Positions 26,043-34,243 of a DNA stretch of 64,000 nt are shown here, piece by piece. A program made the position numbers and the translations under genes. Numbering within the stretch: position 1 is the stretch's first letter; each line of letters begins with the position of its first letter. This DNA comes from Qipengyuania polymorpha (GTDB taxonomy: Bacteria; Pseudomonadota; Alphaproteobacteria; Sphingomonadales; Sphingomonadaceae). The notes below the pieces were generated by a model. That model had not been told where the DNA came from. It did no database searches and saw only the letters and a program-made list of their open reading frames with translations. The stretch is from positions 638,841-702,840 of the forward strand of contig NZ_JAIGNK010000002.1 in NCBI RefSeq assembly GCF_019711435.1. Direction: 5' to 3'.

Positions 26043-26860
26043 GCGAGGCGAATACCCCGCCCCGCGTCCTCTCCATTGCCGGATCCGACAGTTCGGGCGG
26101 TGCGGGCATCCAGGCCGACATCAAGACCATCACCATGCTCGGCGGCTATGCCATGAGTGCCATCACCGCCGTCACCGCGCAGAACACGCGCGGGGTGCAG
26201 GGGATCGAGGTCATGCATCCCGACCTCGTCATGGACCAGGTCGGCAGCTGCCTTTCCGATATCGGTGCCGATGCGATCAAGATCGGCATGCTGGGCTCGC
26301 CCGAGATCGCGCTGCGGCTTGCAGAGCGGCTCGACACCTATTCGGGCGCTATCGTGTTTGACCCCGTTATGGTCGCGACCAGCGGCTCTGCGCTCGCGGA
26401 CGATGCCACCATCGGAGCTTTCTCGGCGCTGATGCAGATTGCCACCATCGTCACACCCAACCTTCCCGAACTCGCCGCACTCACCGGGCGCGAGGAAATC
26501 GGGCCGGACGAGGTCTTCGAGGCCGCGAGCCAGCTTGCCGGGGAGCAGGACACCATCGTGCTTGCCAAGGGCGGGCACGGCGAGGGTGACCAGGTGGTCG
26601 ACTACGTGGTTTCGTCGAGCGGCAAACTCGCCAGCTTCGGCCACGCGCGCATCGATACGCGGCACACACATGGCACGGGCTGCACGCTATCCTCGGCGCT
26701 TGCCACCATGCTCGGACACGGCCAGCCGCTGACCAATGCCATCCGCATCGCGCGCGCCTTTACCCGGGCCGCGATTATGCAGGCCCCGGGCTTTGGCGAA
26801 GGCAGCGGACCGCTCGGCCACCAGTCCGTCAGGAAGCTGGAGCCGGGCGACGGAAACTAG
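26039..26860 (+). CDS. thiD: bifunctional hydroxymethylpyrimidine kinase / HMP-P kinase ThiD
   Basis: A 273-residue ribokinase-fold enzyme of thiamine synthesis, phosphorylating HMP and HMP-phosphate. Motifs are VLSIAGSDSSGGAGIQADIKT (about 10-30), IVTPNLPELAALTG and the anion-hole DTRHTHGTGCTLSSALA near the C-terminus. The GTG at 26039 overlaps the DUF1272 stop and gives the usual family N-terminus. A longer reading to 25838 would run through DUF1272 out of frame and is rejected. Confidence 0.94.
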   Translation: MSEANTPPRVLSIAGSDSSGGAGIQADIKTITMLGGYAMSAITAVTAQNTRGVQGIEVMHPDLVMDQVGSCLSDIGADAIKIGMLGSPEIALRLAERLDTYSGAIVFDPVMVATSGSALADDATIGAFSALMQIATIVTPNLPELAALTGREEIGPDEVFEAASQLAGEQDTIVLAKGGHGEGDQVVDYVVSSSGKLASFGHARIDTRHTHGTGCTLSSALATMLGHGQPLTNAIRIARAFTRAAIMQAPGFGEGSGPLGHQSVRKLEPGDGN

Positions 26861-27747
26861 CGTTCGAGGCCGTAGAAACCGGAAATCTTTTCCCAGGCCT
26901 CGTCGGCAGTCTCCACCCAGCGGAAAAGGTCGAGGTCCTTCTTCGAAATCGTGCCTTCCTCGGCAATCGCCTCGAAATTGATGACACGGCTCCAGAAATC
27001 CTTGCCGAACAGCAGGATCGGCATGGGCTTCATCTTGCCCGTCTGGATCAGGGTCAGCAGTTCGAAGAATTCATCGAACGTGCCAAAACCGCCGGGGAAC
27101 ACCGCCACCGCCCGGGCGCGGAGCAGGAAGTGCATCTTGCGCAGCGCGAAATAGTGGAAGTTCAAGGAGAGGTAGGGCGTCACATACTGGTTTGGCGCCT
27201 GCTCATGCGGCAGGATGATGTTGAGGCCGATGCTCTCGCCACCCGCATCGCTCGCGCCGCGGTTGGCCGCTTCCATAATCGACGGGCCGCCGCCAGAGCA
27301 CACCACGAACTGACGCTTACCATCCTCTATGATGGACTTTTCGGTGACCATGCGCGCCAGCTTGCGCGCTTCGCCGTAATATTTCGACTTGGCGACAAGG
27401 TTCTCGACGATCTTGCGCTCGTCCTCCGGAAGGTTCTTCGCACCTTCGAGCGCTGCTTCGGCGGCTTCGGGCGGGGGAATGCGGGCGCTGCCGTACATCA
27501 CCATGGTCGAACCGACACCCGCCTCGTCGAGAATCATTTCCGGCTTGAGCAATTCGAGCTGGAAGCGCACCGGGCGCAGCTCCTCGCGCAGCAGGAACTC
27601 CTTGTCCTGGAATGCGAGCTTGTAGGAAGGATGCGCCGTTTGCGGCGTATGCTGTTCCAGTCCCTTTTTTTCGAATTCGGCCTCTTTTTGGGCCGGATAG
27701 AACTTGCGATCCTTGAGATCGCGCTTTTGCTTTTCTTCTTCTGTCAT
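26857..27747 (-). CDS. LOG family protein (TIGR00730-like)
   Basis: A 296-residue Rossmann-like protein with the LOG motif PGGFGTFDEFFE and the upstream phosphate-binding segment CSGGGPSIMEAANRGA. Related enzymes cleave nucleotide 5'-monophosphates to release the base, as in cytokinin activation or as PpnN-type nucleosidases. The extra about 90 N-terminal residues, rich in Lys/Glu, place it nearer the larger bacterial branch. The ATG at 27747 is preferred over an upstream one at 27783. It converges on thiD with a 4-nt overlap. Confidence 0.85.
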   Translation of the reverse strand: MTEEEKQKRDLKDRKFYPAQKEAEFEKKGLEQHTPQTAHPSYKLAFQDKEFLLREELRPVRFQLELLKPEMILDEAGVGSTMVMYGSARIPPPEAAEAALEGAKNLPEDERKIVENLVAKSKYYGEARKLARMVTEKSIIEDGKRQFVVCSGGGPSIMEAANRGASDAGGESIGLNIILPHEQAPNQYVTPYLSLNFHYFALRKMHFLLRARAVAVFPGGFGTFDEFFELLTLIQTGKMKPMPILLFGKDFWSRVINFEAIAEEGTISKKDLDLFRWVETADEAWEKISGFYGLER

Positions 27748-27840
27748 GACGAGCGCGATACGTTGCGGGGATAATCGATACAAGTCTGGCCAATCCGCTT
27801 TCGCTATTTATAGGTTATCGGAGCAAACAAGGAGAGCAGC

Positions 27841-29046
27841 TTGGCGAAGAAAGAGACAGAGGCAGAACGGCGCGGGGGCGCGCAGGCCGAAACTCTCACA
27901 GGCACGGCCGGCGCTGACGACATACGCGGTTTCGGCGGGGACGACAGGCTCTTCGGTTTTTCCGGCGACGACCTGCTCGATGGCGGCAGCGGTGCAGACC
28001 TGATGGTCGGCGGAACGGGGAACGACACCTACTATGTCGATGCAGCGACAACCGACTGGATTGTCGCCGAAGGGCCGCTCGACGAGATTGTCGAGTGGAC
28101 GGGCGGAGGAATCGATACCGTCATTACATCGGCTGCCGCCACCCAGCTGTGGTGGGGCGTGGAAAACGGCATCGCCACCGCTGCCGGAGCCATCCTTGCC
28201 GGAAACCTGCTCGGCAACACGCTGACCCTCGAGCAGACCGGCGAGGCCTACGGGCTGCGCGGAGCGGACGAACTTGTCGGAAGCGAAGGGAACGACCGTT
28301 TGTTCGGCGGGAACGGCACCGATATCCTGCTGGGCGGTGCGGGTAATGACGTGCTCGATGGGGGCACGGGAGCGGATGTGATGACCGGTGGTGCTGGCAA
28401 TGACACGTACTACGAGGACGTGCGCGACGATGCGATTATCGAGGCATCGGGCGAAGGGACGGACACGCTTGTTTCCACGCTATATTACGCGCGCCTCGTG
28501 GCCAACGTGGAAAACCTCGTGATGGCAGGCGAGCGCGGGCGCATCGGCATTGGCAACAGTCTCGACAATACGATGACCGGCAACGAACTTGCCAACACGA
28601 TCAGCGGATATGCTGGAGACGATGTTCTTCTAGGCCTCGGCGGTTCCGACCAGTTGTTCGGCTATAGCGGCGACGACATTATCGAGGGCGGCGCAGGCAA
28701 TGACCGGATTCACGGTGACGAGGGGCGCGATATCCTGACCGGCGGGGAAGGTCGCGACATCTTCTATTTCAGCGCGCCCGAGACCGGGAACGACCGGGCA
28801 ACGGCAGATATCGTCACCGATTTCCACCGTTTCGAGGACAAGCTAGCCCTCACCTTGGCTCCGGGCGTGGAAGCCCGCTTCATCGGGTCGGACGCCTTCA
28901 CCCACAGTGTTGGGGAGGTGCGGTTCGAAGTGCTCGACGATGGAGTGCTGGTCGAAGTCGATGAGGACGGCGATAGTAGCGCCGACTTCGCCATTTTCCT
29001 CCGCGACTGCGATGCGCAGCTCACGGCGAACGATTTCATTTTCTGA
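27841..29046 (+). CDS. RTX-like calcium-binding repeat protein
   Basis: A 401-residue, strongly acidic protein with three blocks of GGxGxDxLx nonapeptides (about residues 22-60, 145-190 and 250-310), for example GGAGNDVLDGGTGADVMTG. Such repeats fold as calcium-bound beta-rolls and normally mark type I secretion substrates. The C-terminal part (about 310-401) resembles the serralysin-like M10 C-terminal domain, with DIVTDFHRFEDKLAL. There is no signal peptide and no protease motif. The start is TTG at 27841 after AAGGAGAGCAGC. No type I secretion genes lie nearby. Confidence 0.82.
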   Translation: MAKKETEAERRGGAQAETLTGTAGADDIRGFGGDDRLFGFSGDDLLDGGSGADLMVGGTGNDTYYVDAATTDWIVAEGPLDEIVEWTGGGIDTVITSAAATQLWWGVENGIATAAGAILAGNLLGNTLTLEQTGEAYGLRGADELVGSEGNDRLFGGNGTDILLGGAGNDVLDGGTGADVMTGGAGNDTYYEDVRDDAIIEASGEGTDTLVSTLYYARLVANVENLVMAGERGRIGIGNSLDNTMTGNELANTISGYAGDDVLLGLGGSDQLFGYSGDDIIEGGAGNDRIHGDEGRDILTGGEGRDIFYFSAPETGNDRATADIVTDFHRFEDKLALTLAPGVEARFIGSDAFTHSVGEVRFEVLDDGVLVEVDEDGDSSADFAIFLRDCDAQLTANDFIF

Positions 29047-29059
29047 GGAAGGGCGCGCT

Positions 29060-29135
29060 TGGCAGGGGTGACAGGATTCGAACCCGTGGCCCTCGGTTTT
29101 GGAGACCGATGCTCTACCAGCTGAGCTACACCCCT
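29060..29135 (-). tRNA. tRNA-Trp(CCA)
   Basis: On the minus strand, acceptor AGGGGTG pairs with CACCCCT and is followed by discriminator G and an encoded CCA (29060-29062). The anticodon stem TCGGT/ACCGA encloses CTCCAAA, giving anticodon CCA for tryptophan. D- and T-arms are canonical. Confidence 0.96.
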
Positions 29136-29224
29136 GCAGCGCGAGGGGCGCACTAGTCTAGCGCCGCGCACTTGGCAAGACACCTATCGCAGCTCGCCAA
29201 ACAAACTGATAGGAAGTTCGCGCA

Positions 29225-29908
29225 ATGCATGCCCCCGTGCCAGAGACGATACCTGTAGAACTGTTGCTGCGCGCCTATCGCAGCGGGGTCTTCCCCATGG
29301 CCGACCATCGCAGTGACCGCGAGGTCTACTGGGTCGAGCCGCGCGAGAGGGCGATCATCCCACTCGACGGCTTCCATATGTCTAAGAGCCTGAAGAAGGT
29401 GCTCAGGCAGGACCGCTTCCGCGTGAGCTGCGACGAGGCCTTCCCGAATGTCATCGCCGCCTGCGCCGAGCCGCGCGAGGAACTGTCCGAAAGCTGGATA
29501 AGCCACCAGATCGAAGCGAGCTACATCGAGTTGCAGCGCGCCGGCCACGCGCATTCCATTGAGGTTTGGCAAGGCGAGGAACTGGTCGGCGGCCTCTACG
29601 GCGTCGCCTTCGACCGTGTCTTTTGCGGCGAGAGCATGTTCAGCCGCACCGACAACGCCAGCAAGGTCGCGCTGGCATGGCTGGTCGCTGCGATGCGGCG
29701 CGCGGGCTATGCGCTGCTCGACTGCCAGTTCATGACCGACCACCTCGCCACCATGGGCGCGGTGGCCATGCCGCAATCTGCCTATCTGGAAAGGCTGTTT
29801 GCCGCGACCGGCACGCCGTTATCGAGCATTCCGCAAGCCGTGGCCGCGGCAAATGCTCACTCTTCGCCCGGGAATTCCATCGCGCAGGATTTGACCCAGA
29901 CGTCGTAA
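29225..29908 (+). CDS. aat: leucyl/phenylalanyl-tRNA--protein transferase
   Basis: A 227-residue GNAT-related enzyme that adds Leu or Phe to proteins with N-terminal Lys/Arg, creating N-degrons for ClpS-ClpAP. Family motifs are GVFPMADHRS (about 20-29), YWVEPRERAIIPLDGFHMS (about 34-52), GGLYGVAFDRVFCGESMFSR (about 122-141) and LLDCQFMTDHLATMGA. The 3' end overlaps the convergent DUF2155 gene by 52 nt. The ATG at 29225 gives the standard length. Confidence 0.95.
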   Translation: MHAPVPETIPVELLLRAYRSGVFPMADHRSDREVYWVEPRERAIIPLDGFHMSKSLKKVLRQDRFRVSCDEAFPNVIAACAEPREELSESWISHQIEASYIELQRAGHAHSIEVWQGEELVGGLYGVAFDRVFCGESMFSRTDNASKVALAWLVAAMRRAGYALLDCQFMTDHLATMGAVAMPQSAYLERLFAATGTPLSSIPQAVAAANAHSSPGNSIAQDLTQTS

Positions 29909-30342
29909 ATCGGGTGCTCGACGACGTTGATGGACGGCTTGTTCTTGAACAGCCAGCCGGAGAAGACCCTGCGGAATTCGTCCTCGGTCCCGCGTTCGCG
30001 AACGAGGACCTGAACGAAGCCGCCCTCGTCCTTCTCGAATTCCCACGGCGCGGTGCGCTCGCAAGCGCGCAAGCGGATGATGACGTCGCCGACGCGCCGC
30101 TGCTCGCCGGGCTTCAGTTCGAGGTCCTGGCTGAGATTATTGCGCTTGTTGAGCAGGCCGATGGTCGCGACGCGCTCTTCCATCGGGGTGCCGATGCCGG
30201 CATCCTCGGCGATGATTTCGGGCAGTTCGACGCCTTGGAGTTCTTCGGGAATTTCGGTTTCGACCGGCGCCGGCTCGGGCGGGTCGTCCGAACAGGCGGC
30301 CAGCAATGCCACCAGCGGGAACAGCGCGACCGCCCGAAGCAT
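29857..30342 (-). CDS. DUF2155 lipoprotein
   Basis: A 161-residue DUF2155 protein. The signal ends in a lipobox (LVALLAAC, Cys17), followed by a Pro/Glu-rich linker and the conserved block ATIGLLNKRNNLSQDLELKPGE (about 59-80). The C-terminal part has VFSGWLFKNKPSINVVEHPIYDVW. The family is alphaproteobacterial and often sits beside aat and NDUFA12-like genes, as here. Its function is unknown; I infer an envelope location. Confidence 0.88.
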   Translation of the reverse strand: MLRAVALFPLVALLAACSDDPPEPAPVETEIPEELQGVELPEIIAEDAGIGTPMEERVATIGLLNKRNNLSQDLELKPGEQRRVGDVIIRLRACERTAPWEFEKDEGGFVQVLVRERGTEDEFRRVFSGWLFKNKPSINVVEHPIYDVWVKSCAMEFPGEE

Positions 30343-30344
30343 AA

Positions 30345-30743
30345 TCAGGCGTCCGGCGACCAGGCTTCGTAGTCGCCCACGGCGCGGGCGCGCTTGCCAC
30401 CGCGCTCCAGCGCGCCTTGCGGACGGTAGGCCGCCTGCGTGCCGGTCGCGTTGGGCGTATAGTCCGCTTCCCAGATGCGCGCGGGCGGAAGGTTGCTTTC
30501 AGGAACGTCGTCGAACGAGCCGTGCAGCCAGCCATGCCATTCGCTCGGCACGCGGCTTGAATCGTTGGCGCCTTCGTAGATCACCCAGCGGCGCTCGCGC
30601 TGGCCTTCGCCGCGCTTCTTCGAGCGGTAATATTTGTTGCCTTGCGCATCGGTGCCGACGTGTTCGCCATTGCGCGACGACCAGAGCAGCGTGCCGATGG
30701 TCGCACCATCCCACCAGGTGAAGATTTTGCCGAGGATACCCAT
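30345..30743 (-). CDS. NADH:ubiquinone oxidoreductase NDUFA12-type subunit
   Basis: A 132-residue accessory complex I subunit. The N-terminal GILGKIFTWWDGATIGT and the segment GTDAQGNKYY (about 31-40) followed by RRWVIYEG (about 51-58) are characteristic, as is PSEWHGWLHG. In alphaproteobacteria and mitochondria it stabilises complex I. I use the ATG at 30743 because the family begins with this Met-Gly. It is followed 2 nt after its stop by the DUF2155 gene, so the two are cotranscribed. Confidence 0.92.
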   Translation of the reverse strand: MGILGKIFTWWDGATIGTLLWSSRNGEHVGTDAQGNKYYRSKKRGEGQRERRWVIYEGANDSSRVPSEWHGWLHGSFDDVPESNLPPARIWEADYTPNATGTQAAYRPQGALERGGKRARAVGDYEAWSPDA

Positions 30744-30794
30744 GGCCGCGCCCCTATCCGATTCGTCGCCCCGCGCCAAGAACCTAGTGCGCAA

Positions 30795-31289
30795 TTACCA
30801 GCTGACGCTGTCGCCAGGTTCGATGCCGAGCTCCTCTGCGCGGCCTCCGGCAATTTCCAGCACCGCGCTGACCGAGCCGACCGAATAGACCGGCTCTTCC
30901 GAATAGGGTTCGGTCATCGCCGCGATATTGGTGATGCGACCATCGAGCCCGACGAAGATGATATCGAGCGGGATGGGCGTGTTCTTCATCCAGAAACTGC
31001 GCGCGGTCGGCTGCTCGCTGGGAAAAAGCATCGCCTCGCCCCGTCCCAGCTGTGTGCGGTGCATCAGGCCCTTGGCCTGCAACTCCTTTGTATCGGCGAG
31101 CTCTGCGCGGAATTCGTAGGAATTCTCGCCGGTCGAGACGACCACCGGTACGATTTCGAGACCCGAGACGGGGTGCGTGCTACTTTGCGCGGCGGCGACT
31201 GTATTCTCATCGGTGGCGGCTTGCGGCGAGCAGGCCATCGCCAGCCCGGCCAGCGCTGCGGCCATCAATCGCTTGCTTCGGCGACCCAT
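30795..31289 (-). CDS. DUF192 family exported protein
   Basis: A 164-residue protein with a lipoprotein-like signal (LAGLAMAC) and a DUF192 domain at about 45-164: LQAKGLMHRTQL, FWMKNTPIPLDIIFVG and VLEIAGGRAEELGIEPGD are typical. The family is small, beta-rich and of unknown function, usually exported. It overlaps recX by 25 nt at its 5' end and lies 51 nt upstream of the NDUFA12 start, so recX, DUF192, NDUFA12 and DUF2155 probably form one operon. Confidence 0.9.
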   Translation of the reverse strand: MGRRSKRLMAAALAGLAMACSPQAATDENTVAAAQSSTHPVSGLEIVPVVVSTGENSYEFRAELADTKELQAKGLMHRTQLGRGEAMLFPSEQPTARSFWMKNTPIPLDIIFVGLDGRITNIAAMTEPYSEEPVYSVGSVSAVLEIAGGRAEELGIEPGDSVSW

Positions 31290-31861
31290 TCTTCCAGTTC
31301 CCTTTCGCTGCCCGCCTCCACTGCGCGGCGGGCGTGGTCGAAGGAATGGCCTGCGCGGAGAATGGCGGCAAGCTGCTTTTCGCGCGCCTTGTGTGCTGCC
31401 TCGGGACCCTCACCCTTCGGCGCGATCCGGAACGGGCCGAAACGGCGGCGGCGGACATAGGCGAACACGGCCTCGCGCGCCTCGTATTCCTTGGGTGCAT
31501 TGGCAGCACGGACGCTCTCGCCCAGACCGTCGGCCTTAAGCTTCTCCTCGACCCGCCGCGCGCCGTAGCCCCGCGCCAGGAGGCCGCTCGTCTTCATGCG
31601 GGCATAGGCCTCGTCGTCGACATAATTCTTTTCGGCAAAGCGGGAAACGAGACCGTCGATGTCGGGCTCCCCCTCGCCGTCCCAGCCACGCTCGCGCAGC
31701 TTGCGCTTGAGATAGGCTTCCAGCTTGCCCGAAGAGGTCGCAAACCGCGCGACATAATGCAGCGCCAGATCGTTCAGCCGCGTGCGGTCGAGCGGTTTTG
31801 GTGTGCGACGAACTCGCCTGCGTGTTGCATCACCATCAGCCATCGGCCATATTCGTGCCAC
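31265..31861 (-). CDS. recX: RecX-type regulator of RecA
   Basis: A 198-residue helical protein of the RecX family, which inhibits or trims RecA filaments. Tandem three-helix repeats are visible: LNDLALHYVARFATSSGKLEAYL (split, about 29-51), IDGLVSRFAEKNYVDDEAYARM (about 68-89), and RGYGARRVEEKLKADGL. A basic Arg-rich N-terminus precedes them. An alternative ATG at 31843 would shorten it by 6 residues. RecA is not in the window. Confidence 0.82.
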   Translation of the reverse strand: MARIWPMADGDATRRRVRRTPKPLDRTRLNDLALHYVARFATSSGKLEAYLKRKLRERGWDGEGEPDIDGLVSRFAEKNYVDDEAYARMKTSGLLARGYGARRVEEKLKADGLGESVRAANAPKEYEAREAVFAYVRRRRFGPFRIAPKGEGPEAAHKAREKQLAAILRAGHSFDHARRAVEAGSERELEEWVAEASD

Positions 31862-31972
31862 AAACCTTGACGAATGGGAAAGGCTGAAAGGAAACCGCTT
31901 GTGGGAGGGCGGCTTTCATTCGTGAGAGGGTCGCCTGCAAGGCATTGTTTTCAAAAGGTATAAAGACAAAAT

Positions 31973-33712
31973 ATGACCGACGCCATTTTGACGCCGACGC
32001 CGAACGACTGCAGCCTGCCGCGCCGCAGGAGCGATTTTGCGACCTTCAACGAGGCCATCGATTACGCTGCGAAGAGCGAAAAGGGCCTAAATTTTCACGA
32101 TATGCGCGGCTCGCTTGAGCGCGTGTATCCGTTCGCCGAAATGCGCGAGGATGCGCTGAGGCTCGCCTATGTCATGAAGGCGTATGGCATCGAGAAGGAC
32201 GACCGCGTCGCGCTGGTCGCCGAAACCAGCCCCGAATTCGCCGCGCTCTTCTGCGCCTGCGTCTATGCCGGTGCATGGCCCGTGCCGCTGCCGCTGCCGA
32301 CCACCTTCGGCGGCAAGGACAGCTATATCGACCAGCTGAAGGTCCAGCTGGCCAGCAGCGACCCCAAGATCCTCATCTACCCGCCCGAAATCGCCGAAAT
32401 GGCGAAGGCGGCTGCCGACCAGCAGGGCTGCGACGGCGAAAGCTGGGACGTATTTGCGAAGCGCGACGGGCCGGAGTGCGAACTTCCCGAAGCCCGCCCC
32501 GACGACATCAGCTACCTCCAGTATTCCTCCGGCTCGACCCGCTTCCCGACCGGCGTGGCGGTTACCCACGAAGCGCTGCTGCACAATCTCTTCGGCCATG
32601 CGACCGGCGTGGACCTCGGCACGAACGATCGCGTGGTCAGCTGGCTGCCGTGGTACCATGACATGGGTCTGGTCGGCTGCTTCCTCTCGCCCATCGCCAA
32701 CCAGGCCTCGGTCGATTACATCAAGACCGAACATTTCGCCCGCCGCCCGCTGGCGTGGCTCGACCTCATCAGCCGCAACAAGGGCAATACGCTCAGCTAT
32801 TCGCCGACATTCGGCTACGACATTTGCGCGCGCCGTATTTCGAGCCAGAGCCATGTGTCCGAGCGGTTCGACCTCTCGCGCTGGCGCACCGCCGGCAATG
32901 GTGCGGACATGATTCGCCCCGACGTGATGCAGAATTTCGTCAACGCTTTCTCCGAAGCCGGCTTCAAGGCGACCGCCTTCACGCCGAGCTACGGCCTTGC
33001 CGAAGCGACGCTGGCGGTCACCGTCATGCCTCCGGGCGAAGGCATCCGCGTCGAACTGGTCGAGGAAGAGCGCCTTTCGGGTCGCCCGCGCGACCTGTCG
33101 AAGCCCGCGCGCTATCGCGCCATCGTCAATTGCGGCAAGGCCCTGCCCGGCATGGAAGTCGAAATTCGCGGCGAAAATGGCGACGTGAAAGGCGACCACC
33201 AGATCGGAAAGGTGTGGTGCCGCGGCAAGAGCGTCATGCACTCCTATTTCCGCAACGAGGAGGCCACCAACGACTGCTTGGTCGATGGCTGGCTCGACAC
33301 GGGCGACATGGGCTATCTTGCCGATGGCTATTTGTTCATCGTCGGCCGCGCCAAGGACATGATCATCATCAACGGCAAGAACCTCTGGCCGCAGGATATC
33401 GAATGGGCGGTCGAGCAATTGCCCGGCTTCAACCATGGCGACATCGCCGCCTTCTCGGTCGACACCGAAAATGGCGAGGAAGCGCCCGCCGTGCTGGTCC
33501 ACTGCCGCGTCTCCGAGCCGGAAGAGCGCCTCAGGCTGCGTGAGCAGATTGCCGACAAGGTCCGCGGTGTCACCGGCATGAGCTGCGTGGTGGAACTGGT
33601 GCCGCCGCGTACGCTGCCAAGGACCAGTTCGGGCAAGCTCAGCCGGGCGAAGGCCAAGCGCCTTTATCTCTCGGGCGAAATCCAGCCGATCGAGCTCGAA
33701 CTGGCCGCCTGA
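31973..33712 (+). CDS. fatty acyl-AMP ligase (FAAL-like)
   Basis: A 579-residue ANL-superfamily adenylating enzyme. The ATP-binding loop is YLQYSSGSTRFPTG (181-194), followed by WLPWYHDMGLVG (224-235), the GYGLAEATLA-type A5 motif, GWLDTGDMGYL and NGKNLWPQDIEWAVE. The FYHDMGL/WYHDMGL signature and the order of motifs favour FAALs, which load fatty acids as acyl-AMP onto acyl carrier proteins, over acyl-CoA synthetases. No carrier protein or polyketide synthase is adjacent, so the acceptor is unknown. It is a monocistronic-looking gene. Confidence 0.85.
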   Translation: MTDAILTPTPNDCSLPRRRSDFATFNEAIDYAAKSEKGLNFHDMRGSLERVYPFAEMREDALRLAYVMKAYGIEKDDRVALVAETSPEFAALFCACVYAGAWPVPLPLPTTFGGKDSYIDQLKVQLASSDPKILIYPPEIAEMAKAAADQQGCDGESWDVFAKRDGPECELPEARPDDISYLQYSSGSTRFPTGVAVTHEALLHNLFGHATGVDLGTNDRVVSWLPWYHDMGLVGCFLSPIANQASVDYIKTEHFARRPLAWLDLISRNKGNTLSYSPTFGYDICARRISSQSHVSERFDLSRWRTAGNGADMIRPDVMQNFVNAFSEAGFKATAFTPSYGLAEATLAVTVMPPGEGIRVELVEEERLSGRPRDLSKPARYRAIVNCGKALPGMEVEIRGENGDVKGDHQIGKVWCRGKSVMHSYFRNEEATNDCLVDGWLDTGDMGYLADGYLFIVGRAKDMIIINGKNLWPQDIEWAVEQLPGFNHGDIAAFSVDTENGEEAPAVLVHCRVSEPEERLRLREQIADKVRGVTGMSCVVELVPPRTLPRTSSGKLSRAKAKRLYLSGEIQPIELELAA

Positions 33713-33871
33713 CAGAACTCCCAGGGATCGAGCAATGTGGCGTCTCGGCAACAGCCCGATGGCGCTCCGCGAGACGTGCCATTTGGGCGATGAGTGACGG
33801 AACGCCGCCATTTCCTGACTCATTATTTTCGCACGCAAAGCGGGTCGCGACGCTAAGCTGTGTGAAAAGAC

Positions 33872-34243
33872 ATGACGAGAAACTTGCGTGGGAAACGGGT
33901 TCTCATTGTGGAAGACAACCCGGTCCTCGCTTACGATACTCTGGACTTCTTGAAAGAAATCGGTGCCGAACCTGTCGGACCCGCACTCGACCTGCGATCA
34001 GGCCTCGAACTGGCTCGCCGAACCGTTCTGGATGCCGCCTTGCTCGACACAAACCTGGGGAACGGGGAACTGGTCTGGCCGCTCGCGGAAACGCTCCGCC
34101 AGCATAATGTGCCGGTCATCTTCATCAGCGCGGAATGCACGAGGAAGTATTTCCCCGAAGCCTTTCAGGCGTTCACCTGCCTCGAAAAGCCGGCCTCGAA
34201 TGACGAGATACTGGACGAATTGACCGCCGCGCTGGCAGCTTAG
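33872..34243 (+). CDS. single-domain response regulator
   Basis: A 123-residue receiver with acidic pocket VEDN (about 13-16), probable phosphoacceptor Asp in AALLDTNLGNGE (about 55-66) and Lys in CLEKPASND. It has no output domain. Its stop overlaps the stop of the convergent HWE kinase by 3 nt, so the pair may be cognate. A degenerate EcfG-like sequence (GGAAC 33799-33803, 17 nt, CATT) lies upstream. Confidence 0.82.
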   Translation: MTRNLRGKRVLIVEDNPVLAYDTLDFLKEIGAEPVGPALDLRSGLELARRTVLDAALLDTNLGNGELVWPLAETLRQHNVPVIFISAECTRKYFPEAFQAFTCLEKPASNDEILDELTAALAA

